Positions 44,048 through 57,000 of a stretch of 64,000 nucleotides of DNA are shown here, piece by piece (the stretch's first letter is position 1; the number at the start of each line of letters is the position of its first letter). The notes below the pieces were generated by a model. That model was given only the letters and a program-made list of their open reading frames with translations, had not been told where the DNA came from and made no database searches. Location: NCBI GenBank assembly GCA_943736015.1, contig OX031065.1:38764427-38828426 (forward strand). The letters are read 5' to 3'. Source of the DNA: Tridacna crocea. Lineage: Eukaryota > Mollusca > Bivalvia > Cardiida > Cardiidae. A program made the translations under genes and the position numbers.

Positions 44048-44935
44048 GGCTCGATGAGCAGCATAGCATTTATGAATTGTAGATGAAAACGATTTATATT
44101 CGATTCATTGATCTGTGTCATGTAATTCGCAATGTGAATACCGCACTCACATATAGCCTTGCAATCGACCAAATAGTCCAGTGTTGTATTAATATATATT
44201 ATACATGTGTTAGCGAATATTAATATTATGTTAATAAACCCTTATCACAAAAGGTTTCCCCGAATGTTACGGATTTTTAATTTTTACTGAGAAGAAGGAA
44301 ACCACTATTTTATCTTTAAACCCACGAATAAGCCAAGCAATGGAATTATTATAATTTTGTTTTAAAAAAAGGTGCCAGTTGTTGGTATCCTAAGTAAGTT
44401 TTTATCAGAATTTATCAGATGATATCGGACAATCACCATATAAGATCAGATTGCAAGTTCAGCCGTATGATCTCGATTCATCTTGACCGTAATATTACCA
44501 AAGGCCGTCCTCAGCGTCTATAGTATTAAATTATTGCAAGAAAATGACTAAGTTTCACGAGTTTGCAGAAACTGCGGCGTTTTTGAAAGTGTTACAAAGC
44601 AGTACACGCGCGCAACGTGTCGCGCGTATTTTAGGCAGAGAAGGATTATCTAGAATCATGCAACTGAATTACTGAAAATGAATCATTTTATTTAGATATA
44701 TAAAATGTCACGCGCTTGTTTAAAGGTAGTCACTGTGATGAGTCAAGCTAAGAAGTAGAAAGTTGGTCCATTTTTTTTGTTTGTGTGTGTGTCTGTCAGT
44801 TTGCTGGTCGGTGTCAAACTTTGCTACAGACGGGAACAATACAAACGATGTTGACTTTGAACCAATAGGATGCAGGAAAAAAAAAACATATATACATTTT
44901 TTAGCAATAACGGATTTTTATTTAACTCTTTACCT

Positions 44936-45148
44936 CACAATTCCCGACTTTTAAGGACCCTGAGAAAGAAGTCTGTGGAAAACAATGTGGTAAAAGAAGA
45001 AAATGCTGGTAACCAGCATTTTCTCCTTTTTCCCACTATGTTTTCTACCCTTTCCAAATCAAGTTTCAATTATTGATTCACATTTATTTTGTCGTCTGCA
45101 ATTGCTTTTAATTTGGACTTGTCCAAACTGTTTTCATTTGGTACAGAG
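44936..45148 (+). mobile_element. Family A TTAA element
   Basis: 213 bp between TTAA sites, starting CTCTTTACCTCACAATTCCC. Confidence 0.82.
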
Positions 45149-45327
45149 TTAAACATCTGTTACCCTTACCAAAGAGTAGGCCAAAAGCCTAACACACTCA
45201 GTTACGCGAAAAGAACAGAATGAGAAGAGCAGATGGTAAATGTCGGCAAATTGACAACCCAACAAAGGATAGCCCCCCCCCCACTGCTGTGTAATGAGAA
45301 GATAAAAACAAGAACAACAACAACAAA

Positions 45328-45560
45328 TGAGCCATGCTCTAACAAAACAGGGCTTAATGTATCTCCGTAATCCGTACTTATAGATTCATAATATCCAGTT
45401 TATTAAACCATCGGCTAAGTCATGAAGTAGACCGGTCCTTTGGCACACAGAAAATTGGCCGATAATGAAAAGTTTCGGCTCAGGTCAGCCTACACAACCC
45501 AGATCGAATTTTCGCAGATGCATTAAGCCCCCTTTTTACAGAGCCTGGTACACATAGATT
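45328..45560. repeat. Family H repeat
   Basis: The fullest family H copy: GAGCCATGCTCT at the left, GCATTAAGCCCCCTTTTTAC at the right, GTCATGAAGTAGACCGGTCC in the middle. Confidence 0.7.
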
Positions 45561-45649
45561 TGATCCACGCTCTGGTTAAAAAAAGGGGCTTCTCGTTCCC
45601 CCTTAATATCCATTTTTACAAATCAAACCATGAAAAAAATAGGGGCCAA

Positions 45650-45843
45650 ATGAGCTCCAGATAAGAGGGAGTGACGGTATTCTAAATCCATTATTTCTCT
45701 TCTAAACCCTATATTGTGGGTACTCATTAGAATCGTCTCGACGAGACGATTCTGATGAGTACTCAGAATATAAGGTTTTAGTGGAGAATTATTTATATTT
45801 TTCAATTTTAAAATCAATATTACTTCCCTCTGTCTGGAGCTTT
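45650..45843. repeat. Family G inverted-repeat element
   Basis: GAGCTCCAGATAAGAGGGAG...CTGTCTGGAGC ends, central hairpin GTACTCATTAGAATCGTCTC and its complement. Confidence 0.82.
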
Positions 45844-46241
45844 GGGTCCATGATTGCCACTTTTTTTTTTAAACAACAGGCTGAATCATGAGGTAGACTG
45901 ATCTTTGCACATACAGAAAATTGACCAACAGTGGACCACGCAGGCTGACCTCTGTCGATATTTTTTCCAGATGAATTAAGACTTCTTTCGCTAGAGAACG
46001 GCTCATTTATCATTTCTATAAACTATGTATGCATGCAAACTGTATAAAAGACCTCATGAGGTAAATAGTCGGGACGTACATGTATATGTAAATGGCGAAC
46101 TTGCTGATATTAGGAAAAGTACCTTTAATGACCACTTAGTGCTGTTTTAATGTAAGACTATGTTTATTAATGGGTATTAATAATACATAATCGTTATTTG
46201 TTTCCCGTGTTTGGTTGCAATGTTGTGGTAAAACAAGAAAT

Positions 46242-46383
46242 ATGGTGGCTGGAAATATGTTCAATGCATATTTTGTGTTCTTTTCATGTTTTCTGATTTC
46301 TTTAAACGAGATTGCGGATTCGAACTTTAGACAATATGGAAGTGTGGTCAACTGCTCTCCGATTAAATCTACCATCAAACAAT
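46242..46383 (+). CDS. CUB/LDLa gene exon 1 (signal peptide)
   Basis: ATG at 46242 opens a hydrophobic leader (FNAYFVFFSCFLISL). Another in-frame ATG five codons later is also possible. Ends in phase 1 at TGTAAG, matching exon 2. No clear TATA box was seen upstream. Confidence 0.75.
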
Positions 46384-49300
46384 GTAAGTTATTTTGATTG
46401 ATAGTTTCCATTGCCAAACTTTCACAAGTCTATTTTAGTTTCGTTATATGGTGGACCAGCTGTTTTACAAAGTTACATCTTTTGTTACTAAATACAATTC
46501 TGCCTCATCACATTTTTTTCCCGTCTATTCTACTAGTTTAACAGCATCACGGGTTACAGATGTTCAAGGTTCGTATCTTGGGCCCGTATTCATAAGAACG
46601 TTCTTTGTCTTATTCTCCAAAATTTTATACATTTGTAAGTAACACAACTTCTGATTGGCTAAACCATTTGGTTAAGCCAATCAGAATTTGTGTTACTTAC
46701 AAATTTGGAAAACCTTGGAGAATAAAATTAAGAATATCCTCAAGAGTGGTTGGTGAATACGGGCCCTGGTACCCATTCAGCCCCGCAGCCTAAAAAGTTT
46801 CGAGATAAAAGTCATTGCTGAAATAATCGGTCATCTAAGACTGAATATCGCACTTGTAAAGTTTACGCATTTTCCAGCTGAATTATTTGTTAACGATGGC
46901 CACATAACATAACATTCCATGTATTCTTATGTTACTGTTGACAAGCATAGCTCATAGCGTTGTTTTTCTTTCATCGAGCCACTCGCTACTCTACTATACA
47001 ATCTGAATAAACGAAACAAAGTTCCTGTATAGTTGTGGTGGAGGACGAATGCAATCACTTGTATATACATGTAGATTTCGTTGAATTGATATATTGGCCA
47101 ATTTTGCGCCACTCTCAACGGCATTTTACTTACATCACAGCGCAAAAGGACACTGACTGAAAATGTAAGCCGTCTCTCGAGTGAGCATTGAACCCTAACT
47201 TACTACTTTGAGAATCCCATAACCTCAATACTGAGCCATGCTGGATCGTATTGAAGTGTTATGTAGAGTGTATGGTTTTGAACTCGAAATACAGAATGTC
47301 AGACCTTATTGTTCTTGGTTTTCTCCTTTATCGATGGTAGCGGACAGGACTTGAGAATGGGGGTCGCTGGCTCGATCCTCCTCTTGGCCATATATTTCAG
47401 AGGATAAATGATAGTAATTGCTACAGTATTCATTACTCTCTCACTGCTGATCATTGTTTCGACGATACTCATGTGGGAAAGCAGCCAGTTATGTAAAAAG
47501 AATATTGTGTGAAGGACTTGTACAAGAAACATCAGGACAGCGTGAATAGGTGTAGGAAAGCGTGGATAGGTGTACTGGCCATCGAGATATGCGTAAAATG
47601 TCAATTTTCTAGATTTTGCACATGTGGACAACTATCCTACCAACGAAAAGAGTTTCGTGTTTATTACCACACATGTACATACTGGTGCACCGGCTACCAC
47701 AATCCGTCTAGGTAATCTTCATAACTCTGTAACAATGGCCTAATTCAACAGCTCTACGGCTAAAGCGGATTCAGTGCATCTTAGTGATGCCCTATACCAT
47801 AGATCAAATATAATCTATATGGCCTGCAACACGCGAAAAGGGGCATTCGGACACTAGCATAAAACATTGCGTGGCATCAGCTTGCGAATTCCGCACCGGC
47901 TAGTTCGAGGCGACACCTTCCGTTTTCACGCAATCTTCTGTTTAGCTCAAGTATTGTAGTATAAAATCTAATGCAGTCGTAAAGTGCCGTCTCGGATTAG
48001 CCTGCGCGGACTGCGCAGGCTGATCCGAGACGACACTTTACGCAAATGCCCAAATGCCCGTTTTCACATTTTGCAAGCCACATGGTCTATCGGCCGACCA
48101 AATTACGAGGTAGGCTGATCCTTTGGGTTTAAAAGAAATGACCAATACCAAAAAGTTTCGAGTCAGGTCAGATTGCGCGTATTGCGCAGGCTGACCTGGA
48201 TAGAAACTTTTTTGAGTGCTATTTTCAAAGAGCATTACTCAATCGTTTTCTAATTTCGGAGACAACACAAAAAATCGATCGCTTTTCTAATCATCATAGG
48301 CGATGTCTCGATACATGGCGTTGGAGGTAGCAGCTCCTCGGCCGCCATCATGTATAAATTCCCCCGTGAAAAAAAAAAGGCGTTTTGGTTAGAATATATA
48401 GAACAAGTTCGTGATCAGGCCACAAGGTCATATGACCTTAACTTTTAAACATATTTATTTTACATCGATTGAGAAACAAGTTCTTACAACTTATACAGCT
48501 CAACTCAACTTTATTAGACATTCGGCAAACAAATATGCCATTGGCCATTTACAAAAAAAAAAAACATGGATATATATGGCAATGACAGACATACAAATCT
48601 ATCTCGATTCTGCTTCCTGGGAACTACTCCAGTACTAGCGCCGAATGTGTGGACAAATGAAAAATCCAAAGTTGACACCCGCTCCCGGGTATCGAATTCA
48701 GGACCTTATGATTACGAGGCCGACGCACTACCTCACAACCACGGACACCTCGATATAAGACTTAGTTGTTGAGAAGATGGATTTGCAAACCAACAATTCA
48801 ATCTCTTTTGAATTCTTAAGAAGTTTCAGAAATTCAAAGTAATGCGTGTTTTTATTGGCTTAACTGGAATTTGCTTACTTTTTGAAACCTAAAATGCGGG
48901 TCAAGGAATCTTTATTCAATCTCTACTCGCAAATGTCAGTTGCGTGCCTTTATCAAACTAAGCCTAGGAAAAACATGAGTTAAGCCCCCATCACACCAAA
49001 CTAGTTCTCAGAACGTTTTACCCCTTTCTGGTATAATCGGAAAACGGGTTGCGGTCGGGTAGATGTGTTGCTTTCGCCTGATAATACCTGAAGCCCTTGT
49101 CACACCAAACCTTTTCTTAGAAAGTCTAACACTGGTAAAAAAAATTTAAAACGGGCTGCAGTCGGCACAGGACGCGTTATATCGTTCGGTAAAATACAAA
49201 CATACTGCCAATTAATGCCGGGCTGTACCGCTTCTTTATTTATAGGATCGAAGAACGACAGATCCGTCTATAGAAGGTCCATCTCCTTTTGAATACGTTG

Positions 49301-52300
49301 TCACCCCGTCTAATTACAGGACGGGATGGATGACAGGAAATGTTGAGCAGGCTCAAAGTGCTTGGGCACCCTTCCCGACCTAACCCGTCCTTTAAAACCG
49401 TAAACAGATCTTAAAAGGTTGATTATACGTCCAATCCGTCCGAACACAATTTAAGTCTGTTTGACAAAAAAAATCCGGAATGGGGTGAGAACGAGTATGG
49501 TGTGACGGGGGTATTAGCTGTCGCTGTGTTGTTACGGGTCTACCGTTAAATGCAGCATCAATATCATTCAAATCCTTCCCTATAGTTGCTTGGAAAGCTT
49601 TTGCTAGTGCAAATGGTGAATTGGTTCAAGCTGCATAAGTGCTAGATAAACGAAGATTTTCAGGACACTGTGAATTTATGATTCTTTTCGAAGACAGACT
49701 CTCGCTGTATCGGATTATGCACGTTCAGGGCAGTCTGATCTCTATCGGTATTATTTATGAAGGCGTTTTATCGAGCTTTACATTGCGACCTATCATCAGA
49801 TTAAGTTTTCGACAAGATTTGCTGTATTTTTCTCATTTGAATGCATGTTCAACAATTCAGATGTTAATATTCCTATTTTCGAGGAGCTCTCCGCACTGAT
49901 CACTTTCCCACCACTTGGTGTGACCTGGAATCGAACCATTACCGAGGCGGCAGGTATCCAACTCACTTGAATCTGCAAGCTTATAGAAACTATCTATGTA
50001 GATTTTCATCTGTTTATAACCCAAAGATACATGTAACATCGAAAACCCTTTTTAACATTTTCCAAACAATCCCTGGTTTTAATGACCCTATCGGGTAGAA
50101 GCCTTATGAAAACATTGTGGGAAAAGGAGAAAATGCTAGTAACCACCGATTTCTCCTTTTTCATCAATTTTTTCTACTCCTAAAAAGGCAAGCTGAGCCA
50201 TGTTTATTTTGTCGTCTGCAAATGCTTTCAGTTTGAGCGAGTGTAATATTTTGTCTTTTGGTAAAGAGTTAACTTTACTCAGTCGTATTGTCATTGGAGA
50301 GGTCTTGAGACAGTGATGGGTTTGAAAGGCAGACTGCCACAATATTTTGCTGTCTAAATCAATTCAGTTTTCTTGCGTAATTGACTGATACACAGTCTGT
50401 TTCGTCATGGTTTTGTAAATAAAGCAAATTCAAAAAACCGAAACAAGAAATAGACCAGGTTTATTGTTGAATGACGAATTTAAAAAAAATGATTTACTTT
50501 AGAAATGTGCCATTGCTGCAAATAACCTCTCTAATAATTGCAATATTTTCATTAGGCAAATAAATCCAAGCAGAAGAAAAATAAGAAGAATTTCGTTAAA
50601 AAGGAGAAAGAAAAGCCCTGGACAAGATCATGCAACTTGAAAAAACGCGACAAGAAGTTCAAATGACCGTCATGTAAAGCATATGAGGTTTCTACGCGGT
50701 GGAAAGAGAACTTATGCTCAGTCCAATTTTTTCTTCTCATTTTACTTCTCATTTTACAAGCTGGTGATGTTGAGTGAAACCCCGGTCCTGAATCTTCTGG
50801 AAAATCTTTTTTATTATCAATATTGCATTGTAACATAAGGAGTGTAAGAAATAAGTTAAACTTTATCAAAGACGAGTTTTTAGATCATAATATATTGTGC
50901 TTTACAGAAACGCATCTTAATAGTGTAATTACGGATGACTTCTTATGTTTGTCAGATTCATTTGACAAACCCTATAGAAAAGACAGAACCAGCCATGGAG
51001 GTGGGATTCTCGTCTACCTGAATAAGGATCTTGTTCATTCAAGAGTTGCTGATCTCGAGGTGTATTGCAATGAGTCAGTTTGGGTGAAAGTTAATATAAA
51101 AAAAGAGTTATATTTAATTGGTACCTTTTACAGTCCCAGAACGGCCGATGTTGATTCTTTTTAGAAATCTCAATCTTAATATTGAAGCAGCATTTAATAT
51201 CTCCAAAAAATGTTATTATACTAGGTGATTTAAACGAAGACTTGCTGAACGTCAATTTCCATAACCTAAGAGATACTCTGATTCTAAATTCTATGATTAA
51301 TGTTATTAATAACCCAACTAGACAAAATGCTATTCTTGACCCCATTCTAGTCCCAGACGATATGGAAGTTTCAGACTCGGGCATAATTATATTACCACAA
51401 GAAATAAGTGACCATTCCGCCACTTACGTGTCAATACCTTTTTCCTATGAAGTTCAACAAAGTTATGAAAGAACTATTTGGCTATATAAAAAAGCAAATT
51501 TTGAAACGTTAAATCAAAAGACTTTTAATTATGATTGGAATATTTTGGTCAATGGTTCTGTTGACGAATCATGTGAATTTTTTACAGATACTTTTATTGA
51601 AATAGTTAAACAATGTATTCCTTGTAAAAAAGTATGTGTTCGACCGGACGACCAGCCATGGTATGACAGTGCAATTAGAAGACTTTCCCGCAAAAGAGAT
51701 CGAACAAAAAGCTTAGCTAAAGCTTCAGGAAAACCCGCTCTTTGGTTAAAATACAAAAACACAAGAAATACAGTTAACAATATGGAAAAATACGCCAAAG
51801 AAAACTTTTTTAAAAATTTAGAAAATAATTTAACGGAACTCAGTTGCAATGATAAAAAGGGGTTTTGGAAAATTATTAAACATTTTGTCAAAAAACACAA
51901 TTCTATTTCTTGTTTTCCACCTTTGAGTGAGACGCTTCCAAATGGGGACAAAATTTGGCATACTTCTCCGAACGAAAAGGCGAATTGCTTGAATAGTTGT
52001 TTTGCAGAAATATCAGCTGTTAATGATAGTAACACTGTACTTCCTCAATGTCAATACAAAACCCTCAACAAACTAAATATTAATGAAATAACTGTAACCG
52101 AAATTAAAGACATTATTGGTTCTTTAGACATAAATAAGGCTAGTGGTCCAGACAATATCAGTCATAGGATGCTAAAAGGATGTATAAGTACTATCTGTAA
52201 GCCACTCTGTATATTATTTAATTGTTCGCTTAAGGAAGGAGTCTTTCCGGAAATATCGAAAAGGGCAGTTGTTACACCATTATATAAAAAGGCGACAAAT

Positions 52301-54032
52301 CTCTACCATCTAATTATAGACCGGTTTCTCTTTTAAGTTGTTGCAGTAAAATCTTAGAGAGAATTATTTTCAAACACTTATACAAACAATTTCTTGATCG
52401 CAAACGATCTTATTTACAAATACCAGTCTGGCTTTTTACCTAAACACTCTACAACGTATCAACTCATAGATATTTATCACCAAATATGACAAGCCATTGA
52501 TCACGGCCAACTCTCATGTATTGTATTCTGCGATATTTCCAAATCTTTCGATAGAGTGTGGCACAAAGGTCTTTTGTTTAAGCTTAAGGAACAAGGAATT
52601 GGTGATAATTTACTTACTTGGCTGACACGTTATCTGAACAATAGAAAACAAAAAGTGGTTATCCAAGCAACCGAATCTACTCTTTTACCCTTAAAAGCAG
52701 GTGTGCCCCAGGGTTCTGTTCTTGGGCCACTTCTATTCATTATTTATGTCAATGATATTACCCAATCTTTATTAAGTTTAACACGACTATATGCAGACGA
52801 CAGTTCTTTATTTTGTTCTGCAACCTCATTACATGATATAGAGGTTATACTAAACCATGATTTTACTATTGTCTCCAAATGGGCAAAGAAGTGGCTGGTT
52901 GATTTCAACCCAAATAAGACTGAAGCAGTTATTTTTTCTACCAAAAAAGATTTAAGGGAACCAGAGTTAATTTTTGAAAACACTAAGATCAAAATCGTAG
53001 ATCTACATAAACATTTTGGTTTGACATTAAGTAGCTCAGCCCAATGGAATGACCATATAAACAATAATTTAGAGGCTGCTTCTAAAATAATATACATCAT
53101 GCGTAGACTTCAGTTTACCCTTACTCGTGCTGCTTTAAATCAAATTTATCTATCTTATATAAGACCCATTCTGGAGTATGCATCGATAGTCTGGGATGGT
53201 TGTTCTAAAACATCTTCAATTCCATTAAAAAATTACAAAATGAAGCTGCACGCATTGTAACGGGCCTTACGAGATCAGTTTCCCTTGAAAAACTTTACAA
53301 AGAATGTGGCTGGGAAACATCAGAGTCCAGAAGAAAATGTTTTAAATTACATTTTATGTTCAAAGTGTCAAATAATCTTGTCTCGCATTACATAGAAGAA
53401 CTGATCCCTCCTTTGGTTGGTAATAGTTCGCAATATGAGCTTAGAGGCAGCCAAAATTTTGATAACTTATATGCCCGAACAAGTTTATTGCAAAAGTCAT
53501 GTATCCCTTCTTCTATTTGTCTTTGGAATAATCTCGAACAAGAAATAAAAGATAGTACTTCGATTGGTTCCTTAAAATCCAAAATAAGTAAAAAGATGAA
53601 ACCTACAAAAATTCCAAAAATCTACTGTATTGGAAATAGAAATATTTCAGTTTTACATGCACGGTTAAGAAATAACTGCAGCAATCTAAATAAAGACCTC
53701 TATCAAAATCACTTGAAATTGGACCCTATGTGTGATTGCGGTAACGAAATTGAAAATGCTGAACATTATTTCTTTAGGTGTTCCCGCTATACAGATATCA
53801 GATCCTTGCTTTTCAGGGCAACTAGAGCTTTTCATCCTTTGAGCGTTCAAAAATTACTGGTTGGAAATGCCAACTTGAGTTACAAACAAAACTGTCTACT
53901 TTTTGAGGCAGTTCACTCGTACATTAGAGATACCAAGCGTTTTGTGTAATTGTTTTTTATTTGTAGCAGTTCTACTTTTTACTCCTTATTAGAGCATCAC
54001 ATTCTACAGAGATCACCATCTTGTTTCCTAAA

Positions 54033-54084
<52 letters not shown>

Positions 54085-57000
54085 GTCTGTGTGTGTATAT
54101 GTGTGTGTGTGATGCGTGAGGATGTGCGTTTGTTTGTTTTTTTATTTACGCCATTGCAGAATTTGTATTGAATGTATTGTAGGGGAAGGACCGATTCTAA
54201 GTTGAAAGAACTTGTGGTCCAACCCCATTTCTCCTTGTTGAAACAAAATATGTTTAAACTAAACTAACTACGCGGCGGCTTTTTTACTCGTTTCTTTACA
54301 TGTCCGTACTTATTCTCATTGTTTTTTTTTTCTAAATTGAAGGTAATACACTTTCTGATCAGTGGAACCAAATGGTCCATGATAATGAGCGTTCTTAACA
54401 ACTTATCTTAAGACAAAATTTTAGATTGGTCCAAATTGAAAGCACTTGCAGACGACAAAATAAACGAAATTCAAAAAACTGAAATTTGTTTCCGGCAAAG
54501 TAGAAAACATGGTGGGAAAAGGAGAAAATGCTGGTTATCAGCATTTTCTCCTTTATCCACAATGTTTTCAAGAGGCTTCTATCTGAGAGTCGTAAAAACC
54601 AGGGATCTCAGGGCTAATTTCACCAGATAGACGACTCTTGAAGCAGACCGTTTTTGGGAACAAAAAATACTCAAGCGATTCCTCTTTTCCCAATTCAATT
54701 CATGACCAGAATTCATGAAGTGAGCATTAAATTTCTGTTGAAAATCTATCTTTTGCATGGAAAGGGATAGTCCCAAAGTCGTCTGCTTCAGATCTGGTTT
54801 CGGAAGACTAAATCCATGTAACTAAACTTTAACCAGAGCTCCAGATAGAGGGGGTGATTTTGATTTCAACGTTGAATATATTAATTTTTCTGCTCTAAAC
54901 CCTATGTTGTAGGTGCTCATTAAAATCGTCTCATCGAGACGATTCCAATAAGTACCCACAACACAGGGTTTTTAAGAAAAATAATGACTTTTGAATACCA
55001 TCACTCCATCTTATCTGGAGCTCTGTATAAAAACACTAGACTGATTAAATGGATATTTCTTGCTTGTTATAGAAAATTCAAATTGTGTGTGAATTAGTGT
55101 TTATCTAGAGTCAAAGGCTCAGCTTGTAGAACTGTATACTTTAAATGCACGTTAAATGCAGCCTGATCTTGACCTACACTGTCCTTTAAAGTTCACTGAA
55201 TCGTGCTCAGCAGGAAAGGGCATAACATGTGATATATTTTTCTTCCTGTAGTATCGATGAAAAAGCTCTGCTATAGGACTTTAGTTATGGACCAGTCCAC
55301 AGCCGCCTACGCATTTCACCCCACTGAACGACTGACAGATACCTTGGCACCATGTATGAAATGTCCGGTAACCATCCACACGCCCGAATATCACTTCCGG
55401 TTTTCAGTTCTTGTGTACAGTCTGGAAACGGAGACTTCTGGGAATAAGAAATGTTCTAAAAATAGATTGGATGTCTTCAATGGTAGAAAGAATGATCAAG
55501 ATCATCTACTCTCAGGTAATTTTATTTACTGAAAAGACAGTTAATGACGTTTGGTATAAATGTTCACGCGCATCCATACTGCGCATGTGTATTTCTCACA
55601 GATAGTAAAACTATCAGCGCTATTGCATATTTTTCTGCCGAGCTTTCATCTCATTTTTTCCACAGACATTTCCTTTTTTTTTTGATTTCTATGAGTCGTA
55701 TGGCCATAATCATGTATGCAAATTTATAAAAAAAGAACTGCATGTAGACAATGAAGGGTTTGATACAACTTTGAGGTATATATGTTAATTGTTTGAAAGA
55801 GCATAGGATCCAAAATTAATGAAGGAAAAGGAGAAATCACTTTTAATGAGCATGAGCAATTTCTTCTTTCCCTCTATGTCTGCTGAGCTTCTATTATATA
55901 GTTTTCCTTGGAAAAAATTAACTTCCAACGTGACCTTCATCCCTGTTTCCTGGGGAAAGAAGAACGGGTTGGTGCCATTTTTATTTTTTCTTATTGTCAA
56001 GATTTATAAGTACTATGATTGTGGAAATTCTAAAAAAAAGCTGTCTGTTAGAAAGTATGTTTTTATTGAAGATTAACCCTTAACCCGGCCAAATTATCTC
56101 CCTTTTTAACTCAATGGTCTATATATAAAATGCATATTGGTACATTTACCATGCTCAGAACCAGGCTTTTTCTTGTTTTTTGTGCAAAACTGAATTATTT
56201 TTCTGTAAAGTGATGTATATTTGTATATTCTTCTGGTAATTTTCCTGTTTAATTGATTGTTAAAGGAAGGTGTGTTAAGTCCAATATATGCTGAATTCAG
56301 GAACTGTATATACCTTTTTCAAAAGTGAATTTCTCGGAAACGAGCACGGGGACCCCCGTTTTTATTCATTGTAATCTACAAGAGACATGATGAGCTTTGT
56401 ATGTGCAAAGTTTGAAAAAAATCTGTCCGTTGGAAGAATTTGTCATAAACGTCCTTAATGGGGAATTGTTGATTACCTATCGACTCAGTCTTTTGTTTGA
56501 CTTGACTACAAGTCTATCAGAGAAAACAATGAATAATTCCGACTGGAATGACTAAATTGCTTGCCTGTAGGAGAAACTAAAATATGCGCCTATAGGACCA
56601 TCGAAAGAGTTTTATATTTTCATATCGTCGGTGTACTTCCAAAACCTCGTAACTACAGCTTGTTACAAGCTGTAGTTACGAGGTTTTGGAGGTACACCGA
56701 CGATATACTGTTTAGCCTCTATGTCGAACTTGCTATCATGAAATAGTACCTACAACACATTAAAATCGTCAGTACTATAATACTGTTAGAGACTAATTCT
56801 TTGTGTTAATTATAACCATATATTTTTGTTTATATCAATTAACAGATGAGGGTGGTTTGTGTGGGAGATCCCCACCAGGACGGACTTATGTATCTTCCGG
56901 TAATAGTATCACTATACAGCTATCTACGGAATGTGCCAGAAAGCGACCCCCAAAACAAACAGCAAACTTCAACGTAGTTGTTGCTAAATTGAACAATAAT

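Larger units (their letters stand above)
42825..46241. other. Intergenic region between the LTR element and the CUB/LDLa gene
   Basis: No gene recognised. Contains family A, G, H and I copies and AT-rich filler. Confidence 0.65.
50556..54266 (+). mobile_element. APE-type non-LTR retrotransposon (CR1/Jockey-like LINE), decayed
   Basis: Lys-rich leader, 2A-like motif, apurinic endonuclease, reverse transcriptase with YADD, and a C-terminal CDCG...ENAEHYFFRC knuckle-like domain, then a 3' UTR with (CT)n and a tail ending AAAATATGTTTAAAC. Broken by TGA codons at 50664, 50775 and 52487 and frame changes near 51165, 52300-52550 and 53235. The 5' limit is uncertain. It lies in intron 1 of the CUB/LDLa gene in the same orientation. 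Confidence 0.88.
46384..55251 (+). other. CUB/LDLa gene intron 1
   Basis: 8.9 kb. Holds family C, E, H, I, A and G copies, an interrupted SINE and the LINE. No host exon was recognised inside it. Confidence 0.6.
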
